This document shows, piece after piece, positions 11,547-22,481 of a DNA stretch of 64,000 bases; within the stretch, counting starts at the first letter, position 1, and the number at the start of each line of letters is the position of its first letter. A program made the translations under genes and the position numbers. Origin of the DNA: Sophora flavescens (taxonomy: Eukaryota; Streptophyta; Magnoliopsida; Fabales; Fabaceae); contig CM061062.1 of assembly GCA_030762895.1 (NCBI GenBank), forward strand, positions 136,383,104 to 136,447,103, written 5' to 3'. The notes under the pieces are model-generated. The model had not been told where the DNA came from. It ran no database searches and saw nothing but the letters and a program-made list of their open reading frames with translations.

Positions 11547-13479
11547 TGGTTGTTACTTTAAGCATTAAACTCTCTGCTTGATTTTGAAAATGGAAATTCA
11601 AAAAATTCTATACTTACTATTCGGCTTCATCCAATTGTTGTTAATAATTTTGAACATGGGTTATCACTTTTCAAATGCATTCATATAGGAAAGTTAAGTG
11701 AATGCTGCAAAAACAACAAACCAAAAGTCTTTCCTCATCAGACAAGTCAGCTACATGGACCAAATGCATTGTGGGCGTGTGTGTGTTTTCTTTTCTTTTT
11801 TTTATTTTTCTTTTTTAAATTACATTTTGTCTCTGAAAACAGAAGACTACTTTTGAAATGTTACTTTCCAATTTTAACTTTGATCACACACAGTCAACAG
11901 AATTCTCACTATCAAATATGTTATTCAAGGATTTGAGCACCTATAAAATGTTCACTTTTATTTGATTTCGAAATTTTGGCTAACCACTTGACAAGTCTAC
12001 TAATAAGAGCATGCTTTTATTGTGTTGGTCATGCATTACACCTACTTTACAAGTAAAAACACTTTTATTGATTGCACACCTAAGAATATGTAAATACACT
12101 CATACACAAGGTTATGAAAAACCACCTTAGAAGTTTGGAGCCTCAGTGTTCCACTCTGTAATAATGGTTAGAATACCTGGATTACCTTCTGCTATTATGC
12201 AGTACATTGACTAATACTTATCAAAAGCAATCCTTAGCGGCAAATTTGCCTACTATCAACTTCTTGTTATAAGTAGTTCTCTTGGTTCTTTACCATTGAA
12301 ATTGTGCCAAATCAACCCTAATAAAAATCTTTATTTCAACCAGCTGCTAATCAAGTATCAGGAAACATGATTTATTTTTGCACAAAAAACTACCAAACAT
12401 AATATCATGTATGATTGGTTAGGCACACACAAAAGTTATTACCGAAAAGGGACAAAAACCTTGGGTATCCTGTTCCTTCAAATTCATAAAAACATCCTCA
12501 ATATACTTTTTCTTTGGTAACAGATTGGTACCCAGAGCATTTTCTTGGTGGAGGAAATGAGTCCCTTGAGGAGAATATTCTCATTCTGATTAATACAACA
12601 ATTTTTTCTCTATTCTTTTTCTTCTCTCTATATTTTGTATTCTAGTGTAGCAGCCTAACAAGATAGCAGTGTGCCCCTTTGTTCTAGAAATGGGATCACA
12701 TGCAAGTGGAGTACACATTGTGTTTTAAAAAAATATGTAGTTTTGAGTTTGCAGTTAGTGAGGTGGCAAAGACACAACATTACATTAAGAATGTCGCATA
12801 AATGTGGGAGAAATATTTGACTGAAGATAAGGGCTGCATTAATTCAAGATTAGAGAAGATATACTATTATGATGCTTTGTCCGTGGCCAAATAAAAGCAA
12901 TAACTGGATTCACCGGTGGAGGGTTAATGATGGTTATAGCTTTAGCCTTTAAGCCATTATAAAAGGAAAATCAGAGGAGGATTCAAGTTGCTTTTTATGA
13001 ATGACTCATAATTCAAAGACCAGATGTCATTTATTACTCTTTAAACAGTCTTGTTGGTCACTTGAACATACCCAGGGTTTGGTTTTCGAAGAAAAATTCT
13101 TAGGTGCTCTCAAAGCAAGAATTTTTTTAATTTTTGATATGTACCATTAAATGTGTGTTACATCAATTTTGTGAACCATTATTGTCTTCTACTTTTATTA
13201 CATTGTTAATGCTAGAGTTGATTTGGCACAATTTCAATGGTACAGACCAAGAGAACTCTCTTTCTTTAGGAGCACCAAGAATCTCAACTTAGAGTAGGAA
13301 GCCCAAAAACGGCTGGCTTACGGTTGTTGTCATCTTGAGGATTATATTGATTTTTACAGCAGTTTGATGTTATTTCTTTCATCACCATATTTTGCACTGT
13401 TGCTTCATTCAATTGAACGACTAAAACTTAATTAGATACTGCTTTACTATATGCATCTAAAATGCAATGATGCAAATAC
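11547..13479. other. Unannotated intergenic or ancient intronic DNA
   Basis: No ORF, RNA gene or terminal repeat is convincing. Because a clean minus-strand exon lies immediately to the right (13480-13548), this stretch could include intron remnants of the same lost gene. I could not identify another exon in it by eye. Confidence 0.35.
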
Positions 13480-13548
13480 CTGTTTAAGATCAACCCATTC
13501 ATAAGTCTCATTTGCTTTATTATAATCATAAACCAAAGCATACCGGCC
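13480..13548 (-). pseudogene. Isolated EMSY-LIKE (EML) Tudor/Agenet exon
   Basis: A 69-bp, 23-codon segment on the minus strand is bounded by a polypyrimidine acceptor (TTTGCAG) and a donor (CAG then GTATTTG). It encodes GRYALVYDYNKANETYEWVD followed by LKQ. Plant EMSY-LIKE proteins carry a very similar block (ALVYDINTANETWEWVDLKE type) in their Royal-family Tudor domain, which follows the ENT domain and acts in chromatin-linked immunity and flowering control. I found neither an ENT exon nor the usual ISPEDIRW continuation nearby. It is most likely a relic or a captured exon. If the other exons are beyond recognition it could still be part of a gene, but the nested transposons begin only about 370 bp upstream of it. 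Confidence 0.5.
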
Positions 13549-13912
13549 CTGCAAAGAGTGAAAATCAATAAAGGTTGGCTAACTGACATTTTTAGAATAC
13601 TACAATAACATGGTGCCTTGTACTTCTAGGTTTACGGTCTTAACATAACATTTAAGCATTGTTGTACCATCTGGGTAAAAGTTACACTCCTCACTTTGAT
13701 TTATATGCCTGGACAATTCCACATAATACCATTTGGTTTTAGGATGAGATCTAACATGAATGTGATGTAGTTGTGGCGTGCTTTCTCTTTTAAAAAATAT
13801 AATCAGTTTTTAAATTTTTTTATGTCCTAACAAGCACACCTCTTTGTTTTTGCTTATTGTTGAAGAAAACATTGCCTTATTATTTTATTGAAAGTCGTTT
13901 TAATAAGTTTTT

Positions 13913-14036
13913 GGTTATAAGTTGTTTTTTTTAGAACCTGGGTATCCTCCGGTCGGAAGCCAACGACTAATCCCTCGAAGTACTGAGATCCATTTAAGGG
14001 GTTGACCTCTCCCAACAGATGTTTTTCTGTACACAT
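13913..14036 (-). mobile_element. SINE, 3' part with poly(A) and target duplication
   Basis: This is the 3' half of a tRNA-derived SINE whose 5' half is at 45738-45809, separated by 31.7 kb of later insertions. On the minus strand it runs from 'tgtacagaaaaacatctg' to 'gaggatacccaggttct' and ends in an A run (T run 13925-13932 on the plus strand). The 16-bp duplication GGTTATAAGTTGTTTT occupies 13913-13928 and recurs at 45810-45825. The last five bases, CACAT (14032-14036), are the duplication created by the LTR that split the SINE. Confidence 0.75.
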
Positions 14037-14193
14037 TGAAATAACCAAAGTTAACACAGAATGAGGGTTGAATTGTGTTTACCAACTTTTTAGGAAACTT
14101 TGAAAATTATTTTCGCAGGCACAACAAGCAAAAATAAGACAACAAAAATTTAGGCGAGTGACACGTGTAAATTTAAGACAGAACACACGAGCA
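14037..14193 (-). mobile_element. Solo Copia LTR, left fragment
   Basis: The fragment begins TGAAATAACC and shares the 'gggttgaattgtgttt' block with the Sirevirus LTR at 14194, so the two families are related. It stops at 14193, where the 30-kb Sirevirus element is inserted; the rest continues at 44312-45732. The flanking 5-bp duplication is CACAT (14032-14036 and 45733-45737). Confidence 0.8.
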
Positions 14194-15753
14194 TGAAGTT
14201 GACACAGGCAAACACAAGAAGGGGGGTTGAATTGTGTTTGTTAATAATTTTCGAAAACAACCTTTTTCAAAACTTATTTTCTCACACAAAGAATAAAAGG
14301 CAGAAGTACACACAGAAAATGATCTTTTAAAAAGCTTAACAAAACCAAGTTCAAATCCCCACAGTTAGTATGAACAAATAAAACTGAAGAGTTAAGGGAT
14401 TAAAAGATTCTCGCAAGTGTTTTTATCCTGATTCACTCTCTTCCAACCAAGAGCTACGTCCAGTCCCTTCGACTTGAAGGTTTTACTCCACTATTTCTCA
14501 GAATATATTACAACAAGTATTCAACACCTCTCCAGGCTACAAGTATTCCTTTCTTACCAAGCCTCTTCAGGCTCTAACTCTAACAAAGAGATTGTTTGAT
14601 TTTGATATTCTAACTCACTATGTGTGAGGATATGAAAGTTTAAGATCGGTTGAATATTACAATAATATTCAAGCTAAAAAATTACAAACTTTTGCTCTTG
14701 AAAGAATAAAAGAATGAGAGCTTGTAGATTGGCAAAAGTTCAGCTGCCAAAAGTTGTTCTTCAGAGGTTGATGTCTTCTATTTATAGTGACCTTCTTCTT
14801 TACATGAAAAACTTCAACGGTTGTTTTTAATATTCCCATTTAGATATAGCATTAAATGCATAATATCTGTTGTGACTGATAGCTTGATCGTGGCCATTGT
14901 GAAATGTACTCTTGGTTATCACTTTTACACGAAATGGAGGGTCACAGCTCTGAGCAATTGCAACTTGAAAACTGTCTTTCCTCATTTGTGAAAATTCCAG
15001 CTATTTTAGCAGTAAAGGTGACATGGTACAGAGCGTTTTGCATTTCCTCATTGTACTATGTTACTTTTTGCATTTCCACGATGGTACTATGTTTCTCTCA
15101 CAAAAAAAACAAAGCATTAAAACAGATAAAACAAATAGGAAGGACCAACATTCATTTGAAATAAATATCAATCGTTTGAAATAAATATTTCTATGTGGTC
15201 GAGGTAGCATTTACTTAGATAGACGGAGCATATGAAAATTTACATGAAAAAGAGCTCGTCTACTTAAAAACTGTGTCTACACGCTCACGGGTAAAACCAA
15301 GTCTATGGACTTGCAGTTTTCTTTTCGTTCGTCTACTGACGTGGCACATCCTCTCGTCTATCATCAAGTCTTTGGACTTGCTATATTTCAGTGAGTTATT
15401 TTTAATCTATGTCTACTGACGTGGCATTTAAGCTTGTCTACTTATAGAAATTAAAGTTCCCGTCTACTGAGAGTATTTTATTATCCCGTCTACTCAAAGA
15501 TATAAATAAATAAATATATTTACCAAACGTTTTGAGTAGCTCGTCTACACGAGTGGACGCGGATTCACAATCTAAGTCCAAGCAGATATAAGGAAACTTA
15601 TTCAATGTTTCAATAACTTATATATTTTTAACATTCCTGCAAAACTAGATAAAGCATGTTAGATCTCAACTAAAACTTTGCCATGCAAATTTAATCCTTT
15701 TTGTTAACATCAAAACTCAAAGATTATTAATCCAAATCACTTTGGTTCCAACA
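14194..15753 (-). repeat. Sirevirus 3' LTR
   Basis: It is 1,560 bp long and runs TGAAGTTGAC to TTCCAACA in plus-strand reading. Compared with 42754-44311 it shows scattered substitutions and small indels throughout. A minus-strand TATA box (CACTATAAATAG) lies near 14776-14786. The segment rich in 'gtctactgacgtggca' words (15230-15560) is shared by both LTRs and contains ACGT cores. Confidence 0.9.
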
Positions 15754-15768
15754 ATCTCCCCCTTTTTG
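15754..15768 (-). promoter_or_regulatory. Polypurine tract of the Sirevirus element
   Basis: Minus strand AAAAAGGGGGAGAT directly abuts the 3' LTR, the position required for plus-strand DNA priming. Confidence 0.8.
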
Positions 15769-16100
15769 ATGATGACAAAAACTAATTAAATTTGAGTGAA
15801 CAAAGTCTAAGAGAGCTTACAAAGCTCCCCCTAAGACAGAGCATTCAAACTTAACAGGAATAAAATATACGACAGAAACTTAGCAGCACATATCATATTT
15901 ATATCTTATCAGATCAGTTCAGCTACTTATCAGTCAAAAGATAGTATCAGAGCATATAAACTAAGGTAAGTAAGTATCAGAGCAAACAAAAAGATATCAG
16001 ATCAAATAGTATCAGAGCGTTATAAACAAATAAGATCATGCAGATGCAAACAAATATATACTTTCAAAAAATGACTTTCATAAATTTATTTCTCTATCCT

Positions 16101-16116
16101 TTCTCCCCCTTTTTTG
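16101..16116 (-). promoter_or_regulatory. Second polypurine-tract-like copy
   Basis: Minus strand GACAAAAAAGGGGGAGAAAG lies about 340 bp upstream of the 3' LTR and closely resembles the functional tract, including a preceding GATGA-type word. Multiple polypurine-tract copies are a reported trait of Sireviruses. Confidence 0.55.
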
Positions 16117-16261
16117 TCATCAGACAAAAAGGTAAAAGGAGTGGACCATCATTGTCAGTTTAAAGGAATAAAAGAAAAGACTAAGAAGAGGGTGGAAGTG
16201 GAGGTGGAGGTGGAGGGTTCTGGTTTGGTGGAGGTGGGGGAGGTTGAGTTGGCAGATTGTG

Positions 16262-18477
16262 AATCTATTGAAAACTTTGCATGATGCTCGTCATTTGGTT
16301 CATCATGACATTTGTTGGAGCCAGGGCTTCTGCAACTTGCTCTCTCACTTGTACCTTGACCTTAACTTTTACTCTTTCCTCTATAATTCTTCCAATTATC
16401 TCTTCAAGATTCGGAGGCAATGAGAGTCTTGAACTTTCAGCACTGTCTTGAGCATGTGCTTGACTTGGAACAGTGTCTAGATCTCTGGAAGTTTGAGGTT
16501 GATAATTAGGATGAATGACAGTCAGAGCCATTGGCTGAGATGAGTGTTTCTTAGAAGTTCTTGATCTAGGAGCAGACTCAGCAACTTCCTCAACCTCAGT
16601 AACTGGTTGAACAGAGTCAACATCCATAGCAGGGTCTTCAACTATTATTTCCTCATCAGTGTGCTATGAAGGTGGAGATGGTGGAGGTGAGTCAGTAAGA
16701 GTAAGAACAGGTGGGGGCAGCTCTTTGGCCTAGTGGACATGATCTTCTTCAAAAACAGGACTGGTGACAGGTAGTCCCAGAATGTGAGAGTCCACACTTT
16801 CCTCTGACTTTTGGAATGAGTATTTTCTCTTCCATACTCAGACCAGATGAGGAAGCTTCCTATGCACATTCCACCATATGAGTTCTCCAAATGTCAACAG
16901 CAACGTCTTCACGAACATCTTCAACAGGTTGTGCTAACCAATAATCTATGACATTCTGATTAGTGAGGTTGACATCTTCAGGATTAATCATGCAGGATTA
17001 TGGGAATGGCATCTTTCCAGTATTTCTCTGCTTCTCCTTGTTCAGGTCAATCATAGGTAGTCCAGGAGCAATCATGGCGGGTCTGACACCAATCTTTGTT
17101 TCCTTCTTGGTATGAAACAACCAAGTTGGAGGGACAAAGTTTGCAGCCCTGACATACCTAGGCAATTCAAATTCATTCTTCAGAAAGGCATAAATGAGGT
17201 GATCCACGAGACTCACAGCTCTGCCATAGATGCTTGGGTGTCTGAATGTCTCCCATTTGGTTTTGTTGTCCATGATAAAAGGAATATGTCTGAAGGATCT
17301 TGATCTTTTGTAGATAACATTGGTTAGATCTTTCTTTGCTGGATCCTTAGACCAATCAGAAATGATATGTCTTTCTACACCATCAGTGAATGGCTTGAAG
17401 GGTGGGGATTTGATGAGGTTTGGGTAGATTTTTCTAGGTGGGAATTTTTTTAGTGGAAGATGAGTTAGGGCAGGTCCAATATGGTTATGCAGAGTGGATG
17501 GAAGAGGTCGGGTGATGTTTGGTACATATGGTATGGGTACATAATCAGGTTGAGGTATTGTCTCGGGTTCATATTCATACTTGGGTAGGGGATAGAAGGG
17601 TCTTGTTGAAACTGGTTCTGGTTCATGTTTGTGGTAAAGGATTTTTCAATTCCTCTTTACTTTGGCCTAGTTTTCAAATTGGCCATCATAAAGAACATAG
17701 GGGTTAGTGTATGGAAATTTTGTCTTTTGGTTTTTGGGAAAGGGTGCACCAAGGATAATTCCATCATCTGGTTGGTTGAACCAGGGGTCATTTTCAGGTA
17801 TAATGGGTGTGAAATATGGTCTTTCTGGTGAGGCTATTTGTGGTTGGTCAAGGGAAGTTCTTTGTGGTGATGGTAGTGTGGGAATGTATACATCATCTAA
17901 GGTTTCAGTCTGGTTCACAGTAGTAGGTGCAGAATCATCATCTACTCTATCCTCAAAGCTAGATACTAAGGCATCTACTGCTAATTTTATAGGGTCATTA
18001 GCAGGAAGAGTTACCTCAGAAGTCATAACAGACTTAAGTTTCCTTGGAGGCTGTCTTCCGGGTTGTGTGGGAATAGGGACATTAGCAACACCAGCAGTAG
18101 CAGCAGTCCTCTGTTTCTTCAAAACTAAACTGATGGGGACGTTGTCCTCATCATCCTCATCATCATTATAAGACATGATCACATTCCTTGTCCTTTTTTG
18201 AGAAGGGGCAGCTTGAGGGGCAACATCAGTTTGTTCCCTTACTACAATCCCAGCATTAGGCTTCTTGACAGCGGGCTTTCTCACAACTGTTGCCTTCTTC
18301 CTCATTGTTCTTTTTAACCCAAGAACTTCAGTATTGTTCTGCTAAACTTGTTCTTCCTTAATCTTCATCAATTCTTCAGTTTTGGCCAAGGAAGCAGCAA
18401 TGTAAGTACTGAGATTCATGTTGGCATTATTCATTTTGCCAAAATCAGCAACAGACATTGGCTTCTCAGTAAGTATT
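16262..18477 (-). pseudogene. Sirevirus envelope-like ORF, C-terminal part (broken)
   Basis: This is the minus-strand continuation of the frame that starts at 24445, cut by the Athila-like insertion at 18478. Readable blocks are 18305-17667 (basic, with RKKATVVRKPAVKKPNAG and an acidic YNDDEDDEDN stretch), 17273-16998, and 16627-16265 (a possible coiled coil around EEIIGRIIEERVKVKVKV). A proline-rich tail in the +DNA near 16190-16260 would follow the last stop. Several stops and shifts separate the blocks. No function has been shown for these ORFs in plant elements, and I see no transmembrane segment here that would argue for a true envelope. Confidence 0.6.
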
Positions 18478-19799
18478 TGATGAGTGTGATTTCACCTCAT
18501 TTTCCATGTACATTTCTGCATGCATTTGCATATAGTTAGGCCATTTTAGTTTGATTTTGGTTAGTTTTTCCTTTGGAACGGATGAGGTGGTTTTGTGTGT
18601 TGTTTTGCAGGAATTTATGATTAATTGCCTAAGATTTAGCCATGATGAAGCTTGGGTGAAGATAGAGCCTGAAAAGAGAAGAAAATGAGCCAAGCAGAAA
18701 TTCAGGAAGTTCGCCTCGCGAGACAGGATCTCGCCACGCTAGCCCGAAGACCAGCCTGAACAGCAACAATCACCCTTTCTGTTTCGCCCCGCGAATCACC
18801 ATTTCGCCTCGCGAGCCTGAAGGCCTGACTGTGCCAGAGATGCCACCCTTTTTGTCTCACCTCGCGAATTACTACCTCGCCTCGCGAGAAATCAAATCTC
18901 TGAAGATCTGATTCATAAGATTCGCCTCGCGAACCAGAATCTCTGTTATAAGCTGTTTTAGGGCAGAATTGAGGGGGAGAGAATAAAAAGGCGGCCAAAA
19001 ACCCTAAAAATAGACTCTCTGATGTTGTGGCTGTGTGCATCCTTCCATGGAGTTCCTTCCTTCCTTCATCTCTGTATCTTTTCTTTTGCCTTTCTCTTTG
19101 ATTATGTGTAGTTAAACTTCCCCCTTGTTGGGGTTAGATAATGGCTTTTCTGAACTTAGTTGTATTTTGATTTGGTTCTAATGCAAGTTTCTAATTCTTT
19201 ATGAGTATTTGATTCTATGCTGAATGCTTTTCTTGGCTTCATGACCCATGGAATGATATGTTGCTTTGATAGACAATTGACAGATTGACGTTAAGGCATG
19301 TTCATGAATCAAATGCCACGTAATTCAAGAATCTAGACATAGGTGTTGGGGTGCTTGAAATCTTATAAGTCTTGACTCTTTATGCAAAATCTCAGGTTAA
19401 TCCACCTAAGACATTAGGGTTTAATTTGGGGTTTTAGGCTCATTCCACCTAAGACATTAGGGCTTGAGTATTTTAGAAGGCTTGATTGTCATTATTGAAT
19501 TAGGACTTGTGTTAGTAACCATTTCATTGGAATTAAGGGAGGATTAGTGTAGTCTAACCCTGACAATTCTATCCTTTTGTTAACCACATCTCTGCTTGGC
19601 TGCCAGGTGTTTGATAAAATACCTAAAAGACCAAAAATATTTTATTTTATGTTTTTGATTCTCACTTCATATCATATTTTAGTCTAGATAGTAGCTAATC
19701 TTGCGAATTGGTAATTGGCAACCGATCCCTGAGGACGATATCCGGTCTCACCACCGTATTACTTGTTTGCGACAAGGTACACTTGCCGAAATCGTATCA
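18478..19799 (+). repeat. Athila-like 5' LTR
   Basis: It runs TGATGAGTGTG to AAATCGTATCA (TGAT...ATCA ends). A run of GC-rich palindromic words around TCGCCTCGCGAG occupies about 18711-18930. A TATA-like AATAAAAAGG lies near 18982. The tail contains repeated 'ccacctaagacattaggg' at about 19401 and 19445. Confidence 0.85.
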
Positions 19800-19805
19800 A
19801 GTTTT

Positions 19806-19826
19806 TGGCGCCGTTGCCGGGGATCG
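19806..19826 (+). promoter_or_regulatory. Primer-binding site complementary to tRNA-Asp
   Basis: TGGCGCCGTTGCCGGGGATC begins 7 bp after the 5' LTR. This primer site is typical of the Athila lineage of plant Ty3-type elements. Confidence 0.8.
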
Positions 19827-19935
19827 GCTTTGCCAATATCATTAGTAACAAAGGAGGCAACTAATTTAGACATTTTTTTTATTTTTTGTGTATATTTCAT
19901 TTTTTTTCTTTTGAGTTTTATCTGTTCAAGGTGGA

Positions 19936-20589
19936 TTGCAACACATGGAGATTTACTATTTTCCTGCCTTGGATGGAGTTACAAAATATTCCTTTGGGCC
20001 TAATGTAGTCATGGGAGACTATAGGCTCTGGGGAAATCAATGCCCTCATGCACAAGCCTATAGAGTAATCATGAAGCATGAGGAGGAATGGAAATGGAAT
20101 GAGCCAAATCCTCTGAAATCTGCTCTGCAACAATATTCACAAGAGCTGTCCACCTCTGAGACCAAAATAAGAACCAACTGTGATAGTATCAAAGCTGTGA
20201 TGCAAAATTTCAAAACGCAAGTTGATGAAATTTGTAAACAGTTGGTACAAGAATCACATGAAACAGAATTTGAGAAAAATCTGGTTTTGGGGATAGTTCA
20301 AAGTGAAGTTGAAGTGGTAATGGAGAGCAAAGAGGGTCTATCATTCACCATGCTTGCCAAGAAACCTGATATTGTCTTGGATAAATATATTGGTTTGGAT
20401 GCATGTGTGGACACTACAAAATTGGCTCAAGAAGTAAAACCTCATGTGCTTCATGGAACACTTATGCCTGAAGAGGTCAAAGAGGGAGTTTATCACTCGC
20501 CATTTGATCCAGGAGGAACCGAGGGAAGAGTCATATTGCTTCGGCAATTGCCACTGCACAAACCATGGGATCTGGGAGGAGGATCCTAA
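19936..20589 (+). CDS. ORF of the Athila-like element, possible gag remnant
   Basis: An uninterrupted 217-codon frame follows the primer site. I do not recognise a domain with certainty. The middle (ETKIRTNCDSIKAVMQNFKT then QVDEICKQL) has the heptad pattern and wording of the short coiled coil near the end of Athila/Calypso gag proteins. The rest (for example MGDYRLWGNQCPHAQAYRV and KHEEEWKWNEP) is unfamiliar and could be captured host sequence. No zinc knuckle, protease or polymerase motif follows. Coding status is uncertain, although both LTRs being near identical suggests there has been little time for decay. Confidence 0.4.
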   Translation: MQHMEIYYFPALDGVTKYSFGPNVVMGDYRLWGNQCPHAQAYRVIMKHEEEWKWNEPNPLKSALQQYSQELSTSETKIRTNCDSIKAVMQNFKTQVDEICKQLVQESHETEFEKNLVLGIVQSEVEVVMESKEGLSFTMLAKKPDIVLDKYIGLDACVDTTKLAQEVKPHVLHGTLMPEEVKEGVYHSPFDPGGTEGRVILLRQLPLHKPWDLGGGS

Positions 20590-20814
20590 CACGTCAAGCT
20601 AGTGACGTTAAAGAAACGCTTATTGGGAGGCAACCCAAGTTTCTTTTTTGTTATTTTTCTCTTTAGTTATTTTCATTTTCTTGTTAGTCTTTGTTTTTGA
20701 ATTTGACTCTTGAATAATTTGAGAAGATCAAGAGTTTTCTTTTACTAATAAATTTGTTAAGTGTTTTCAGGGAAAGGAGGAAGGAAGAGCAGAAGAGCAA
20801 GGACAAGCAAACCA

Positions 20815-21050
20815 GCAGTCATCACGCCCAGGTCGTGACACTGGTCACGGTCGTGATGAGCTAAATATGAAGACCAGAAAGGATCACAGCCCAGCCGTGA
20901 TGTCCATCACGGGCGTGATGAGAGGACCCTGAAGAACATAGAGCATCACGGCCTAGCCATGATGGAGGTCACGGCCGTGAAAGGCCAACACCCATGGAAC
21001 AGAGATGATCACGGCCTGCCCGTGATGAGGTTGACGGCCATGACACAACT
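20815..21050. repeat. GC-rich palindromic repeats (TCACGGCCGTGA type)
   Basis: About ten imperfect copies of ATCACGGCC...GTGATG, alternating with 'ggtcacggccgtgaa' forms, are spaced about 15-35 bp. They stand out against the AT-rich surroundings and lie between the ORF and the 3' untranslated part of the Athila-like element. Confidence 0.75.
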
Positions 21051-22481
21051 TACAACCTCTCTTTGACTAGCCATGTGATCCAGCACCCGCTACCGCCTCG
21101 GTGAGTTGTTCCAATTTTTATCACCTCTCTCCAACTTAATTATTTACATTGGGGACAATGTATGTTTTTAAGCTTGAGGTAGGGGTATTTTTGCATATTT
21201 TTAATTTTTTTTTGCATTTTACATTCATATAGGAATAGTTTGCATGATCACATGATTCGATCCCCCTTGCTTAGATGGAGCATCCAATTGTGAGACCTTA
21301 GGGCCAAATAATTTGAGATAGTGAATTGTTGAACCCCTATTTTTTTTTTATTCTTGTGATAAAGCTGCGAATAACATGCTTGAGATGATCTTTGATAGTT
21401 GATAATTAGCTTGGTTCTGTAGATTTGTGGTTCTCACTGATTTTTGAACTACTAAATGTGAGAGTTTTGAGCCAAAGGGGTACTCACTAAATCTACCCCA
21501 TTCTTTGTGATAGAGTGTTATTCGTCTTGGATTGTATTTCTCTAGAACTTGACTTGAAACCATTTTGAAGCTTAAAAATTTTTGAAAACATTTTTGAAAA
21601 TGATTGAGGCAATAGGTATTTTTCCGGCCTTCTGAGCTTTGATTGATGAAATGCTACCCCTTAGTTGCCCAATTTTGAGCCTGAAAGAATAAAATGCTTT
21701 TCTTGGTCCCTTGAAAATTTTTGATGAATGATGCTTGATGAGAGACCTTCTAAAGTATTGCACAAAAAGGGTAAAAAGGTAGTTGAAAAAAAATATGGGA
21801 TGAGAAAATCAGAAAAATATTTCTCTTGAGCTAAAAAATCTCCCCTTCTCCAAATAAAAGAAAAATAAAAGAAAAAGAAACGTGTATGGAGAAGGGGATG
21901 ACAAAAGAAAGTGAGAAATAAAAGAGAAATAAAAGAAAGAAAGGTGGAAAAATGTATTGAAAACCCAAAAAGGTATTTTAGAAGGTCATGCTTTGCAATG
22001 CTAGATATTTTGTGTAGCCTTTTGAAATTTCCTTTTCTTGATTTCCCCACCTAACGATAAATCCCATGGCCCCGTTACAACCAAAGCAAAAGACCTCTTG
22101 ATTCTTAGATGTTTTCATTAATAAAGTAGAGATTTGGTTGATAGTCAAGTCTATGGTAGAAATCATTCCTTGAGGAAAATGGAGCGAATTGTCATATATC
22201 CTTGAACACTTGAGTGAGGCGAGAAAGAGAACCAAGCAAATGAACAAGCTTGGGGTGATCTTCAGGTGAGTAAGAGTGCCCGAATCAGTGAGAATATGAG
22301 TCTAGGAAACCTAAGCTTCTAATTGGACTTGAATTGATTGTCTCTTGCTGAATTATTTGAAATGCCTGTTACTTGGATCATTTACTCGGGTTCTTAGTTC
22401 ACTATCATTGCTTTGTTTGTTTTCATCTTCTGGCCTTGGTTTTTGCTTGAGGACAAGCAAAGTCTTAAGCTTGGGGTGATT

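Noticed and set aside
17707..18171. 154-codon plus-strand ORF and neighbouring plus-strand ORFs
   Set aside because: They are antisense to the Sirevirus envelope-like frame; the serine and leucine runs mirror the acidic and basic runs of the real frame.
18702..19040. 112-codon minus-strand ORF, repeated at 22706-23044
   Set aside because: It lies within both LTRs of the Athila-like element and comes from the GC-rich palindromes; no family features.
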